Assembly (NCBI RefSeq): GCF_030848805.1
Contig: NC_092361.1
Location: 10,676,504 to 10,740,503 of the forward strand
DNA: 64,000 nt
Origin: Temnothorax longispinosus
Lineage: Eukaryota > Arthropoda > Insecta > Hymenoptera > Formicidae
Direction of reading: 5' to 3'
Below, in pieces: positions 43,989 to 56,590 of this stretch. Made by a program: the position numbers and the translations under genes. Numbering within the stretch: the stretch's first letter is position 1; every line of letters begins with the position of its first letter. The notes below the pieces were generated by a model. It worked only from the letters and a program-made list of their open reading frames with translations. It searched no databases and had not been told where the DNA came from.

Positions 43989-46900
43989 CTATTTAGTGAT
44001 ATAATCTTTAAGATATGCCGGAGGTTTAACAATTCTAGAAGAGCGAGTAGTTTTAACAACAGACGCAGCGGAATCAGACTTATCAGCAATGTTATTATTG
44101 TCAGTAGAGGTAGAAGCTATAGCTTCTTCAGGAGAGTGGGAAGAACTCGTTAGGTCTGTTTTCGCTGACTGTGTCGGTAAGACGTGTTCTGCCTCCCAAT
44201 TACGAGACAACGGTTTTTGAGTAGCCGGAGCTAGATGTATGTGTAGTCGGTTTCGCTGTAAGGTAGAACCATCAGAGAATTCTAGTTCATAAGATCTAGG
44301 TCTATTACACACTTTGACAACTTCTGCTGGTTGGAGCATATTGTGATTTGGATTTTCTGTTTTTACCAGAACTTGTTCACCAACTGGTAGAGGATTTAGA
44401 TTCTTAGCGGATCTATTATAGTATTTCTTTTGTATACTTCGCCTCTCATCATACAATTGTAAAGTCTTATTATCTGGAAGACTTTGTTTATGTGACATTG
44501 GTAACATGCCTCTAACTTTTCTACCAAACATTAGTTCCGTAGGGGAGGGAATTACGTTACTAATTGGAGTATTTTTGAGCTCCAGTAAAGCGAGAAAAAT
44601 ATCTTTACCATCATATTCACACTTTCTTAATTGTTTGATAATTTCCATAAAACGTTCAGCTAAACCATTCGACTGAGGATATTTCGGGCTAGACGTTTTG
44701 TGTTCAAAATTCCATTTTGACGCAAAATCTCTAAAGTACATGTTTTGGAATTGTGGACCATTATCGGAATACACTATATAAGGTATTCCAAATTTCGCAA
44801 AAATAGATTTCAAGTGTAATATCACAGTTTTACTTGTGGTATTGTTTAGTTTAATTATCTCTACATATTTACTGAAATAATCTACCGCTAATAAGTATTC
44901 GGAATTTCCATAATGATATAAGTCTATTCCAATAACTTGCCAAGAACCTTGTGGAACGGCTCTATCTAAATATGTTTCTTTGGTATTAGCTCTCTTAAAA
45001 CGTTGACGCGGTTCACAATTTTGTACAATGTCTGTAATTTCTTTAAACATACCAGCCCAAAAAAAAATTTCTCTAGCTCGAGTTTCACATTTTTCAATAC
45101 TTAAATGATTGTAATGTATTTGACTAACAATAAGCATTTCTTGTCGCAGACTAGTTGGAACAACTATACGTGTATTCTTATATATCAGATCATCTATAAC
45201 TGAAAGTTCATCTTTAAAAGAATCTTACATGATCCGGAATTTTATGTTTATCTACAGGCCATCCATGTTCAATGAGTTCCCTGAGAGTTTTTAGAGTAGA
45301 ATCTGCTAGTGTTTTTTCACGAAATCGTTTATACTGAGTATCGCTAATATGTAGATTGTTCTTAATCATACAAACTTGAGCTTGTATTTCTTTACCTAAG
45401 AGTGGAGAATGATCAGTCATATATGATCTGGATAACGCATCTGCTAAGAGTAACTCTTTACCAGGCTTGTATTTTACAATTATGTCATACGGTTAAAGAC
45501 TAAGTCTAATACGCTGTAATCTAGCCGGACATTTATGAAGAGGTTTCGCGAAAATTGCTTCTAATGGCTTATGATCACTTTCTATAGTTACTTGACGTCC
45601 AAAAATGTAGTGGTGAAAACGCTTACATGCAAAGGCTATTGTTAAAGCCTCTTTTTCTATTTGTGCTGTGACGTGACATTTGTCGCGTCCGCCGCCCAGG
45701 CGATAGCTCGGCCGAGGGGAAGGTCAGGGATGGCGCCTCATCTCGGGTCGAGGAAGGGCTACCCGCGTTAACTAACCTTTTTTGAGAAACATTCCGTAGG
45801 GATGACAGGTGGTGCCGGAGCGTGGGATCACGACCAGATGTAACGACGATAGTCGCGACGAGGGAGAAACGGGCGCTCGGAGGACGCACGACGGAGTGGT
45901 CGGCCGACGGGCGGGCCACCGGGACCTGCTGCTGGAAAAGCGCCGGGAATGCCTCGCACAGCGTAACACGGCCCCGCCGCTGCATGAACACGGGTGCGCC
46001 ACCGCGACTGCAGCGCGGGTGGACGACCCACACACTCACCCGACGGCGCCCCAAGGGCCGAGCGGCGCCGCCACGGCCTGATCAACCGGGCGGAAAACCG
46101 CGAGAAGCCCGCGCGCAACCAGCAGCCAAGTCAAACGGGCCGCGGGAAAATGGCGGAAATCGTCAGCAACGTCGCGAACAGGGCGACACACACAACCAAT
46201 CGGCGGGGCGGAAGAACCGCGAGCTTGAGGGCGCAAGTGCGGGGGTCCGGCGTGGTCCCGCCGAACCGACCGCTCCTCACTGTCGATCTAGCCGCGGACG
46301 AGGAGCCACCCCTGGAGGAGCGCCCCGACGCCGCCGAGCAGCAGCGAGCAGCCGAATTGTAAGATCTCCACTCCGGTGCTGCCTACTAATTGAGGGCTCA
46401 ATCTCGGTCGCGACCCGGCGCTAGTAAATGCGTATATCGAGTAGATTGCCGTGTGAATCGGCCTGATTACGAGTCGTATTTAGATACCGGCTCCCGCCGT
46501 TGTGGATGCCGGGAAGATTATCGCGGCTGTTTGTCGGGATCGCGGGCACGTGGCCGGCCGAGATCGTAGCCAGAAACAGTAAAAGCCCTACTCGAAAGCT
46601 TGCGAATGATCGGCAGTCAATTCGCGTATATTGTCGTGCGTGTCTTGTGAATCGTGAACGGAGGTGTGCCGCGGGCGGCACGCTCCGGTGCATATTGTGT
46701 TTAGTGTTGCGTATTACGGTATATTGTCGCGTGTCGCGTACGGAAGTCCCGTGTGCGTGTCGGGAGGGACCGCGCCGGGCTCCTGTTTTGCGTATTTGGG
46801 TATCTTGTCGCGTTATTGTCGCGTTTCGCGTACGTAAGTCCCGTGTGCGTGTCGGGAGGGACCGCGCCGGGCGCCTTGGGGTGCATTGGGGTGCATCGCG

Positions 46901-49778
46901 AGCCTCGCGGATATCTTGCGCCGTGTGTGCGGGCAAATATCGTCGCGTCTGCTCAAAAGGGAATCTCGCGAGCGCGCCATTGTCTGGCGTTGCATATATT
47001 GTGTCGTGCGTGTGCGAGTCGTGTATGTCGAGCGTGTGAGGATTGTTACGTCGAGTGTATGAGAATCGTTTGCGTCGGGCGTGTAAGAATCGCCGAGCGT
47101 TCGGGATCCGGAGATTAAGACGTGGGCGGATTGGCGTTATCGCGGGGTCGCGCTTAGAATCAAGGTTGCGGGGCCCGCTTGAGAGCTTCGCCCGCAAAGG
47201 GAGCCTCGCGAGCGTGAACATCACGCACTTCGCGCGTGCCGTAACGGCCGATCCGAGTGCCGCGGTGGTACCGGCCATTTGAGCGAGAGCCGGCCTGGGT
47301 TTCCCGATACGATTTGTTCGTTTACTGAATGGAATATATCTTATTAATATTGTTTATCGTCGGGCTTTATTTTTGTGTGTGTTGCTTGCGTCACGCTCCT
47401 TCTCCACCTTCATCCCTTTCACGCGGAGCTACGCCCTGAGCTTGTGGCGAGATTAAGGATGAGAACGTTATCGAGACGTGGTGCGCGTCTATAATCGCAC
47501 CTGGCGCCCAATCGAATGGTATCGCCCAAGACCTCAGATACGGGAATTACGGTAAGAGAAGTGACTTCGTTACCCCCTTGGAGCTATCGTCCGGTGGTCC
47601 GCGGATTAATTTGCAGCCGCGCCCCTTCGGCCAGCGAGACCGAGGGAAATCGGGTTGCAGTGCATAGTTTTTCTGTGTTTTGTTTAATAAACGCGAGGCA
47701 TACTCTATAGGCATACTCTATAGGCAGATTATCTTGTAATATTACTGCTCCAAGTCCTGTTTGAGAAGCATCTATACTAATAGTGATGTCTTTGTTTATA
47801 TCAAAATATTGTAGAACAGGGGTTGACGTTAACACATTTTTTAAATTCGTGAAACCCTTCTGGGCATTCCCATCCCAATTCCAAACTGAGTTTCTCTTTA
47901 AAAGATTTCTCAAACTAGTAGACTTATGTGATAGGTTCGGAATATACCGAGCAAGGTATGTTAGCATGCCTAAAAATGTTTCCAACTCTTTTACATTAGA
48001 CGGTTATTTCATAGAAACAATGGCAGCAACTTTCTCTGGGTCTGGTTGTATTCCTTTTTGTGAGAAAACATGTCCCATATACTTAACTTCTTCTAACCCA
48101 ATTTTACATTTGTTAAAATTAAATTTTACTTCACGTTGTCGCGCTCTATCTAATACTATTTTTAATCTATTATCATGCTCAGCCTTATTCTCGCCAAAAA
48201 CTATCATCTAAATATATTTCTACACCTTCTATATCTGCAAATATTTCTTGAAAACAGCGATGGAAGATTTCTGGAGCCGACGTAATTCCATATGGAAGAC
48301 GTAAAAATTTGTATCTACCAAAAGGAGTGTTAAATGTAGTGAGTTTTGAACTCTCTCCTGACAATTTAATTTGCCAAAATGCTTTATCAGCATCTAATGT
48401 ACTGAATATCTTTGCTCCATTTATTTTAAAACATAATTCTTTAAAAGTCGGTATATAATAATGTTCCCTCTGTATGGCTTGATTTAGATAATGTAGATCT
48501 AGACAGACACGTAGACTATTATCCTTTTTAGATACCATAACAAGTGCATTAACCCAGTCCGTAGGTTCATGAACTTTTTCTATTATTTGAGCAGTTTCCA
48601 TCTTATTTAACTCATCTTTTAACTTATCTCTAAGTTTAAAGGGAACTCTTCTACAGGGCTCGATGTGACTAACACTATTTAGCTTGAGCTTTATATCATA
48701 TTCGAAATTCGATATAAGACTTGATCCTCGTGTGGAGTTTTTTAATATATCGCTCTCTATGTGCGACTGCTTATTTTGTGTTATCGTATCAATCTTCTTT
48801 AACAAGTTTAATTTTATAAAAGTGGGCAGACCCAAAGCCGCTGCGCTGGTGCCATTTCCTCTACTATCTGAAATTCGATTATATTAGTTAGTCCTTTTGT
48901 AGTTTTACATGTAATATTGCATTTACCTATAACTTTAATTGGATTGCACCATAAGAAGTTATTTTCGCTTGTGACTTCAATATTTTGCTTTTAGGAAGCA
49001 TTAATTTATTATATATATGTATTGGAAGTACATTGCATTGAGCTCCTGTATCTAATTTTACAATTAATGTTTTATCATTATCTATAAAAAGTTTCTCTGT
49101 CCAATCGGAATTAGTATTATTATATATAGACTCTATTATAAAATTTTCATCAGTGTCGCTTTGTTCTAAGCAATCTACTTTTTTAGTGTTATCACTACTA
49201 CGACAGACTTTTGCAAAATGATTTAACTTCTTACAACTGGCGCATGTTTTACCAAACGCTGGGCACTGGTATGGAGGATGTCTATTCCCACATTTCCTGC
49301 GAGGCTTCTTGTTTCTCGGTGAATTGACGTTTTCTTTCTGCGTCTGCGGTGCGAACTTCGATGCTTGGCCAGTATGCGACTGTCTTCTATCAGGTTTTTT
49401 GTTGTGTCGCTGCTGCTTACTCGTACCTGGTTGTGCCTGCTTTTGGGTAGCGACTGCGTGTATTTTGGCTTCCGCCGCTAAAGTTTTTAACTGTTGTTGT
49501 GCTAATTCTGAGGCTTTACAAATTTTGACACATTTCTCCAAGTCAAGATCATCTTCTCTGAGTAATCTATTTTTTAGGTTAGAATCCAGTATGCCGCTAA
49601 TAATTCTGTCTCTAATTAGACTATCTCTCAATGTACTAAAGCCACAGGGTGCACTGAGTTTTTTTAGATTCGTTAGGAAAATATCAAATGACTCACCTGG
49701 TTGTTGAGTCCTAGCGAAGAATATATGACGATCCACGCTTTCATTGGCTTTCGGTGTACAATATCGATCAAACGCTTG
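43989..49778 (-). pseudogene. Ty3/Gypsy gag-pol, decayed and interrupted
   Basis: Gag remains as AFDRYCTPKANESVDRH onward (from about 49770), with KCGNRHPPYQCPAF and CASCKKLNHFAKVC zinc motifs. Then come protease (VKLDTGAQCNVLP), reverse transcriptase (LRVCLDLHYLNQAI, FSTLDADKAFWQIKL, VEIYLDD), RNase H (ISIDASQTGLGAV, split by a 2-kb insertion) and integrase (GIDLYHYGNSE, IVYSDNGPQF, ERFMEIIK), ending at TAG 43989. Lesions include a frameshift just after YLDD (about 48205), TAA at 48004, a stop near 45496, a frameshift near 45214 and loss of a zinc-finger Cys in integrase (CEPRQRF, normally CxxC). The N-terminus of Gag is replaced by BEL element 2. Confidence 0.88.
45667..47659. repeat. Long solo-LTR-like insertion (1,993 bp) in the Gypsy RNase H region
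   Basis: Begins TGTGACGTGACA and ends CGGGTTGCA. GTGC flanks it at 45663-45666 and 47660-47663. Removing it rejoins the Gypsy RNase H codons. It is GC-rich, with a tandem pair containing TCCCGTGTGCGTGTCGGGAG at about 46745 and 46837. It has TTGTTTATCGTCGGGCTTTA and, at about 47497, TGGCGCCCAATCG, which resembles a primer binding site. No coding domain was recognised; it could be a very long solo LTR or a non-coding LTR element. Confidence 0.7.
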
Positions 49779-50326
49779 TGCTCGGGGGGGCGGTAGAGCC
49801 TTACCCGGATTTGCGAAAGAGCGAACTCGAAGGACCAGGGGAGGTGTGTAAAGACTCCCCAAAGCAAGATATTTAAGCGAAATGCGACTCACCGTTCGTT
49901 GTGCCGTCGTCAAGCAAGGCAAATAGGCAACAAGCAAGGCACACAGAGAAAGCCGGCGATCGCACTAGCAGGCAGCTAAATCAATCTATCGGGCTCCGAA
50001 TTGTAAAGGCGAGAGTGCTCCGAGACGTCGAGAAGTTGAGACGGTTCGACGATGAGTGTCTCGTGCTCGCGGCGCTGGAAAAGTGTCGCGAGCGAGTACT
50101 TGTTTTTCAGGCGGGTGCCCTCGTGGGGTGAGCGAGGGCAGCACCGATTGGTGAGTCGCGCAAATATCGATTCCGCGTCGATCGCGATCCGCCGATGTTT
50201 CGCGCGAGTCACCGAAATACTTAAATACTAGGTATGCGAAAGACTACTATGTACAACGAATGCGAACGGGACTAAACTAACGATTATAATACATGCATCT
50301 ATATACAGTTTGGTAAGCGCCAAACA
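49779..50326 (-). repeat. BEL/Pao element 2, LTR-like block at its 3' side
   Basis: On the minus strand a purine-rich tract (GGTGGGCGGTA) after the pol stop is followed by TGTTTGGCGCTTACC, the LTR start (50326). The far end is ambiguous. The block may stop at 49847 (ending TCTTTACA) and be followed by a leader starting TGGTCCTTCGAG, the same 12 bases as the primer site of BEL element 1, or it may run to 49779, where Gypsy Gag begins. No second copy is found at the right side. Confidence 0.6.
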
Positions 50327-50360
50327 TACCGCCCACCAAAATACAACGAGTTGTATTTTC

Positions 50361-53300
50361 CTAGCGATCTGTATCGGTCGCCTGTGGAACCGGGCCCATC
50401 GGCAAGGGGCACAGCTTTACTAGGGGACGCGTGATCGAGCCGTCCGCCACCCGCACCGTGGCGACACGCGAGACGCCGTCGCTGCCCGGATGCAGCGCCT
50501 CCACTCGTCCCCGCCTCCAACGCAGAGGAGGCATGTTGGCGTCTTTGAGGAGGACCAACGAACCGATACCGAGCGGGTTGACGGAAGTCCGCCATTTGGG
50601 ACGCTGTTGCAGCGTATGGAGATACTCCTGATCCCAGCGCTTCCAGAAATCCTGGTGCATTCGTTGGACGAGTTGCCATTCACTCAGACGATTCACCGGC
50701 AACGGGGTTACGTCGTGAGTGGGAACAAAGACGAGCGGTTCCATCGTGAGAAAGTGACCCGGAGATAGGACTTCGAGGTCCGAAGGATCGGTACTCATCG
50801 GGCAGAGGGGCCTGGAATTCAATACGGCCTCGATCTGCGCGAGGACCGTTGTGAATTCCTCTATTGAGAGGAGTTGATCACCCACGGTCTGTCGTAGGTG
50901 GGTTTTAAAAGACCTAACTCCCGACTCCCAGAGGCCCCCGAAGTGGGGCGCGGAGGGAGGATTAAAGGACCACTTGATCTTCTCTCGCTCCGCTGCGAGG
51001 TTCATGTGGCTCTCTAGCTCCCGCGCGGCTCCTACAAATTTCGTGCCGCAGTCGCTATAGAGAAGCGAGCAGCGTCCGCGTCGGGCCACGAAGCGTCGCA
51101 GCGCAGCGAGGAAGGAGTCCGTGGACAGCGAGAAGGCGACTTCCAGGTGCACCGCCTTAACCGTAAAGCAGACGAAGAGGCACGCGTACACCTTGAAGGA
51201 GAAGACTCCCCGAGCTCGAGGCGTAACTATGTTGAACGGTCCCGCGAAATCAACGCCGCTGAACGAAAATGGCTTGGCCTGTCGGACCCTATCGGCCGGT
51301 AGATCCGCCATGAGAGGCTGGGAAGCGTGTGGATTTGCGCGGAACCATCGATAACATCTCGAGAGTACGCGTTGGATAGCGCGGTGCACCCCGAGGATCC
51401 AATAATGCTGCGTGAGCAAGTATTGCAGCGTGCGCCGACCCGGGTGCAGATTAGTGCGGTGCACATGTTCGATAGCGAGATCCGTGAGCCTATGTTTATT
51501 GGGCAGTAGGGCAGGATGTTTGTTCTCGAAAGGCATTCCGGATTTAGCGAGCCTGCCGCCCACCCTGAGAATACCCGTAAGATCAAAGAAGGGAGCGAGC
51601 TTGAGAAGAGGCTTGGGGATCCTTCTCCCGCTTCGAAGCCGATCGATCTCATCGCGAAAAGTATCCGCTTGTACAATCTTTACAACTACTAGTAATGCGG
51701 AATGCAGTTTGAGCTGATCTATGGCCAAAGTCGTGAGAGCCGATTTGGCACGGAAGTGATTTACAAACCTAAGAATGTACGCTATAATTCGACAAATTTT
51801 CTCTATTGAAGAGAATCTCTCTAACAATGAGTGTACCGCGTTAGGCGGATCGAGCGCTACGAGCGATACGATTTTCTCCTCCTTGGTCGGAGGGGTTTCA
51901 GAACTGTGGGAAGGTTCAACTCGGGGCTCGAAGCGCACGAGCCACTCAGGGCTCGCCCACCACATCGAACTGGCCTCCAGATCGCGGGGATAAAGTCCTC
52001 GGGAGCAATGATCCGCCGGATTAGACTCCGTATCGACGTGGCCCCAAGCCGAGACCGGCACGTTGTCCTGGATGAGGGCAACGCGATTTCGAACAAATGT
52101 CTTCCACCGCTGTGGGGCTGAGCGGATCCAGGCCCGGACGACCTCGGAATCCGTCCAAGCATACTCGTCGTCGATGTCAATGTGTCCGCGGAGGATTCGC
52201 CGACCGTATGCGATCAACCCGGACAAGAGCAGAGCTGCGCAGAGCTCCAGGCGGGGAATGGTGAGAGGCCGAAGCGGGGCGACCTTAGACTTGGCGCACA
52301 GTAAACAGACCACGACGCCGTCGCGCGTAACGACTCGCAAATAAATCACGGCTCCGTACCCCAGCTCGCTGGCATCGCAGAATTCGTGGAGCTCACAACG
52401 AACTACATGGCCCGAGTTAATCGCGCGAGGAACGCAAAGGGAGGACAACGCGTCGATCTCCGTCTGGAAACGGTTCCAACTGCAACGAATGTCCATCGGC
52501 GGCTCGTCATCCCAGTCTAGCTTAAGCGTCCACAGACGTTGAATTAAACATTTCGCGGTAAAGGTGAGTGGGGCCAGAAAGCCCAAGGGGTTAAAGATGC
52601 GCGCCACTTCCGATAATATAGTGCGTTTGGTGCACTCACGATCCAAAGCGTTGACCTGAAACCCGAAACTGTCGGATTGCGAGTGCCACCGAAGGCCCAA
52701 TATCTTCTGAGATTGATCCTCGCTTGACTCGAAATCTAACATTGATTGGCTACATAACTACGGGTCAAGGCCTTCTAGCGCGGCAGGATGGCTGCTCGCC
52801 CACTTTCTAAGCTCGAAGCCGGCGCTTCGGAGGAGCGATAGTAATTGGTCGCGGAGTGCGCGAGCCTGTTCCACCGTACTAACGCTAGTCACGACGTCAT
52901 CCATTCATACAGCGCCTCGAGGAAGGCTGCGAACGCTAGAGGATATTTCTCGCGGTATTGATGAGCTAACTGGAGCAAACAATAGATCGCCAAGAACAGG
53001 GAGGTGGTGAAGCCAAACGTAACGGTCTTGAGGAGATAGTCGAGGATAGGGTCCGACTCCGAGAAGCGCCAGACGATACGTTGGTAGTCGCATTGTTCCG
53101 GGTTTATCCAAATCTGGCGAAACATCTGCTTCACGTCCGCGGTTAGAGCGATCGCTTCGGCGCGGAACCTAAGCAGGATGGCGAGCAGGTCTTGCTGCAG
53201 CTTCGGACCGCTGAGCAAGGTGTCGTTGATCGACAGACCGTTGGGGTAGCGCGAGGACGCGTTGAACACTACCCGCAGCTTAGTGGTAGTACTATCTAGT

Positions 53301-55439
53301 TTATATACACCGTGGTGCGGTAAATAATAAATGTGGCCATCCAACGGGAATGGATTACGCATTACCTCCATGTGTACGCTATCGAGATAGTCTTGCATAA
53401 AACTATTGTAACTAGCTCTAAAATCCGGATTAGATTTAAATCGACGTTCAAGTGCGCGGAGACGACTAACCGCTATAGAGCGCGAGCCGACGAATGTAGG
53501 AGGATCCGACGCAAACGGGTACGAAACCACGAAACGACCCAAGTGGTCACGATACGTGGTCTGGGCGAAGATCTCCTTGCAGCGCCGATCCTCGTCCGAA
53601 CAAGAAGTGTCTTCCGGCACCTCCTCTAATTGCCAAAAACGACCCACTGATGTCTCGATCAATTCGAGCGTAGTCGCGAACGAAAGCAGGGGCGCTGCTT
53701 GTACTGACGGGGATACCACGCCCGTCAAGACCCATCCGAAGACTGAGTTGAAGGCGTCGGGTTCTTCCCTGCCCCCTTTACGACGGCCATCCCTTAGTAT
53801 CGACATAAACGAGTCCGCCCCCAAGAGAATGTCAATACTGCCGGGCACATAATACTCGGGATCTGTGAGCGGCAATCCCTTCAAGTGTTTCCACGATTGG
53901 ACTTCCACCTTGTCGTTAGGCAGCGGCGAGGTTATGCGCGGGAGGACCGTAGCCTCTATCGAGAAACGAGTGTCGTCGCGACCGCGCGCGCGGATCACGA
54001 GAGGGGTGATGCCCCTCGTCGTGGTCGCCCTAGCCTCGTTTATCGCCAACACGGTTGCACTGTGCTGGGTGCGACGAAAGCCGCTCCTCCAAAGGCAGCC
54101 CTTGGTAATGAAATTGGCCTGGCTCGCGCTGTCCAACAACATGCGTACCGGAAGCGCATTGCCACGCGCGTCTATCGCCTCGGTTCGCACGGTGGACAGT
54201 AGGATGATTCTATTGGCTAGGCTAGTCATTGTCACGATCGGCTCATCCTCCGATTGAGGAACGTTTCCGGTGTCCTGCTCGGCAGGAGTCGCGTTAATGG
54301 ATTCGGTCTTAGGAGGAGGATTGGAGCTCTGCTGGTAATGCAGAAGCGTATGGTGCTTTGTTCCGCAAGACCGACACATTCATGCGGAAGGACAATTTTT
54401 CATGCCATGTCCTGAGCGCAGGCAATTGAGGCACAATTTTAAATCGCGAGATTTAGCTTGTCTCTCTCTCGGCGAAAGTTTCAAAAACTGCGAGCATTTC
54501 GTTACGTAGTGCTGTTCTTTACAAACGGGGCAGTTGGCCGTGTTAGTCACGAACGACGAGACCGGCGCGGACTTGGCTTTGGTGGACGGGCCCGCGACGG
54601 CTTCAAGAACCTGACAATGTTTTGCTAGAAATTTCGTGAGTTGAGTATATCGCGGTATCTCCTCAGCCCTGTGAGCAGACTCGAATTTTTCCCGAAGAGA
54701 ACGAAAAAGTTTGTCTAACAAAAACTTCAGTAAGATAAAGTCCCAGGAATCGGTAGGGAACTTCATCAATGCGAGCGCGCGCGTGTTCTCGGTAAACGTA
54801 TCTAATAAGTAGTGAAGAGCCTCGGCCGACTCTGCCTTCAATGGCTTTGCCTCGATTATCGAATTCAGGTGATGGTCCGCTAACTTTCTCTTATTCCGGT
54901 ATCGATCTACCAGCAAGTCGTAAGCTATCGGATAATACTCCGCGGAAAACGGCAAGTTTTTTACCACGTTGAGTGGTTCCCCCTTGAGCGAGGCCAGCAG
55001 GTACTGGTACTTCTCTATCGCGGAGATCTGCTGGTCGTGTATCGACGCGTTGAACAACGCGATGAAGGAAGGCCACAACGTGAGGTCACCGGAGAACTGC
55101 GGTAGCGGGATCTTAGGCAACTTGACCACCAAGGCCTGGCCCGAGGGTCGGCGCGCCTCCGAGTGGCGCGCCCGTTTCATGGTGATAGCGACCTTTTACT
55201 GCGTAATGCATTTTGTCGAAACTGGCTCGGATCTCGTCTTCGGCATCGAAGTCCGCCGCTTCTTGGATGACCTTCAGGTGGGTGTTCTCAAAGTCGTCCG
55301 CGATTCTCGCTACGCTCGAGTAGCGAGCGAGGAAGGTCGCTCGGATTGCCGCGTCGGTCGCGGCCTGCAGGAAAAGGTCGTGTATCTCTCGCATCCGCCT
55401 AATGCATACTTCGCGACGAGCATGTGCGTTCTTAGACAT
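50361..55439 (-). pseudogene. BEL/Pao element 2 gag-pol polyprotein, decayed
   Basis: ATG at 55439 (MSKNAHARREVC), then a frameshift near 55170 into the Gag core (LPKIPLPQFSGDLTLWPSF) and zinc knuckle (CPVCKEQHYVTKC; CLNCLRSGHGMKNC). A TGA at 54380 is followed by CRSCGTKHHTLLH, protease (MLLDSASQANFI) and reverse transcriptase (LRVVFNASSRYPNG, ALTADVKQMFRQI). A frameshift falls exactly at the catalytic YxDD motif (about 52895). Downstream are a TAG near 52760, RNase H (HEFCDASELGYGA), integrase (GVDFAGPFN, YSDCGTKFVG, HFGGLWESG) and the end at 50361 (KLCPLPMGP). One integrase zinc Cys is Trp (RCYRWF). It has more lesions than BEL element 1, so it is older. It truncates the Gypsy gag gene. Confidence 0.88.
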
Positions 55440-56260
55440 GATGTAACAAAGGGGTCGTCCACCACAATCAGACGAAGCTAAGAGCAGCGGAAGGACAGCG
55501 AATAGGTAACCTGAGGCGATGGCAACTCGAAGCAACAATATCGAAACACGGCGGAAACAAACAAGAATGTCCGCTCGCCAAGGTGAGGGATAGCGGACAG
55601 CTCCGTTCGATCCTCGCGCAAAGTCACGAGGGAAAATTCTCGATAAAAACATTCCTCGATTTCAACGTGGAGAATAATACTAGTCGCCTGATTAGCTCGA
55701 TAAACAAAGATGCTATCCGACTCGCGGTCGTCGGGACACGCGTCGCAGAAGCTCGAAAGGCAATACCCAATATTCTCGATCGACGACAATAATATTCTCG
55801 ATCGATGGTACTTTCGCACGGATCCCGACTGTCGGGATAATATAAGTGTTGGGTCGGGCTGTACGCAACCTCGCAACGACGAAAACACGAGCGATGCCCG
55901 AGACTATACGGAAAAACAGTGTGCACGTGACCGGCCCGTGATCGAAGGCCACGGCCGTCGATTATGATGCGAAAGTATCGCTGGCCCGAAAATATTCGAA
56001 TATTCGACCGAATATTTCGGTTAGCTAACCAATCAGCGTTCAGAATTTTGCCGTGACGAACGTTTTGAATGTTTTGAGTCGTACGTATATGAAAGGTTAT
56101 ACTTTAGGGGTCGCAAAGCTCAGGATCGCATTACTCGCAACGATTATTGCCACGGAGACAGGCGTGCACGCGAAAATTTCCCATCTTGGAGAACTGCTGC
56201 AGGTACTGATTGCATTTGTACGTTCGCATCGACGCGGTCACCAGGCGTTTCTCTCGTACC
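55440..56260. other. BEL element 2 leader and unassigned DNA
   Basis: Upstream of the Gag ATG. No copy of the LTR at 49779-50326 is visible here. Duplicated TATTCTCGATCGA occurs at 55770-55805, and 55990-56025 carries a palindrome around ATATTCGAATATTCG. No gene recognised. Confidence 0.45.
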
Positions 56261-56590
56261 TTAACCTTCCACATTCGAAAACAACTTTTCGATCATCGGA
56301 GCCTTTGCTGATTGTGACGTTGTCACTCGAATCGGAGTACGGTCCCACAATTTCTCATTTTGCACGACTTTTCTGGTGTAGAGCCTACCCTCGCTATCCA
56401 CACATTCCTCCGTGCGCAACGTATTCATCGTCTGCCGCTGCCGTGCATTCGCCACATTTTCCGAGCCTTCGGACAACACGGATACCGGACTTGTCGTCGC
56501 CAGATTATTCAACTGCTCCGCCATCTCTAGTAAAACCTCCTGGCCATCGTGGAACTGCTTGATATGCTCCAGGACGAAGTTGAAGCTCAT
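56261..56590 (-). CDS. Unrecognised ORF (109 aa)
   Basis: Frame MSFNFVLEHIKQFHDG...ENVANARQRQT...KLFSNVEG with an ATG start at 56590. I do not recognise a domain. A GGTTAAG after the last codons could be a splice donor. It lies between BEL element 2 and the MADF gene, on the opposite strand to the latter, with only about 20 bp to the first MADF-frame codons, so it may be part of an element truncated at this junction. Confidence 0.3.
   Translation of the reverse strand: MSFNFVLEHIKQFHDGQEVLLEMAEQLNNLATTSPVSVLSEGSENVANARQRQTMNTLRTEECVDSEGRLYTRKVVQNEKLWDRTPIRVTTSQSAKAPMIEKLFSNVEG

Noticed and set aside
45809..47282. Long overlapping ORFs on both strands (up to 285 codons)
   Set aside because: They fall within the GC-rich solo-LTR-like insertion, overlap in several frames and show no domain.
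47494..47510. TGGCGCCCAATCG as proof of a complete LTR element with internal region
   Set aside because: No second LTR follows; the outer TG...CA ends and the GTGC duplication favour a single LTR unit, so the match may be chance.
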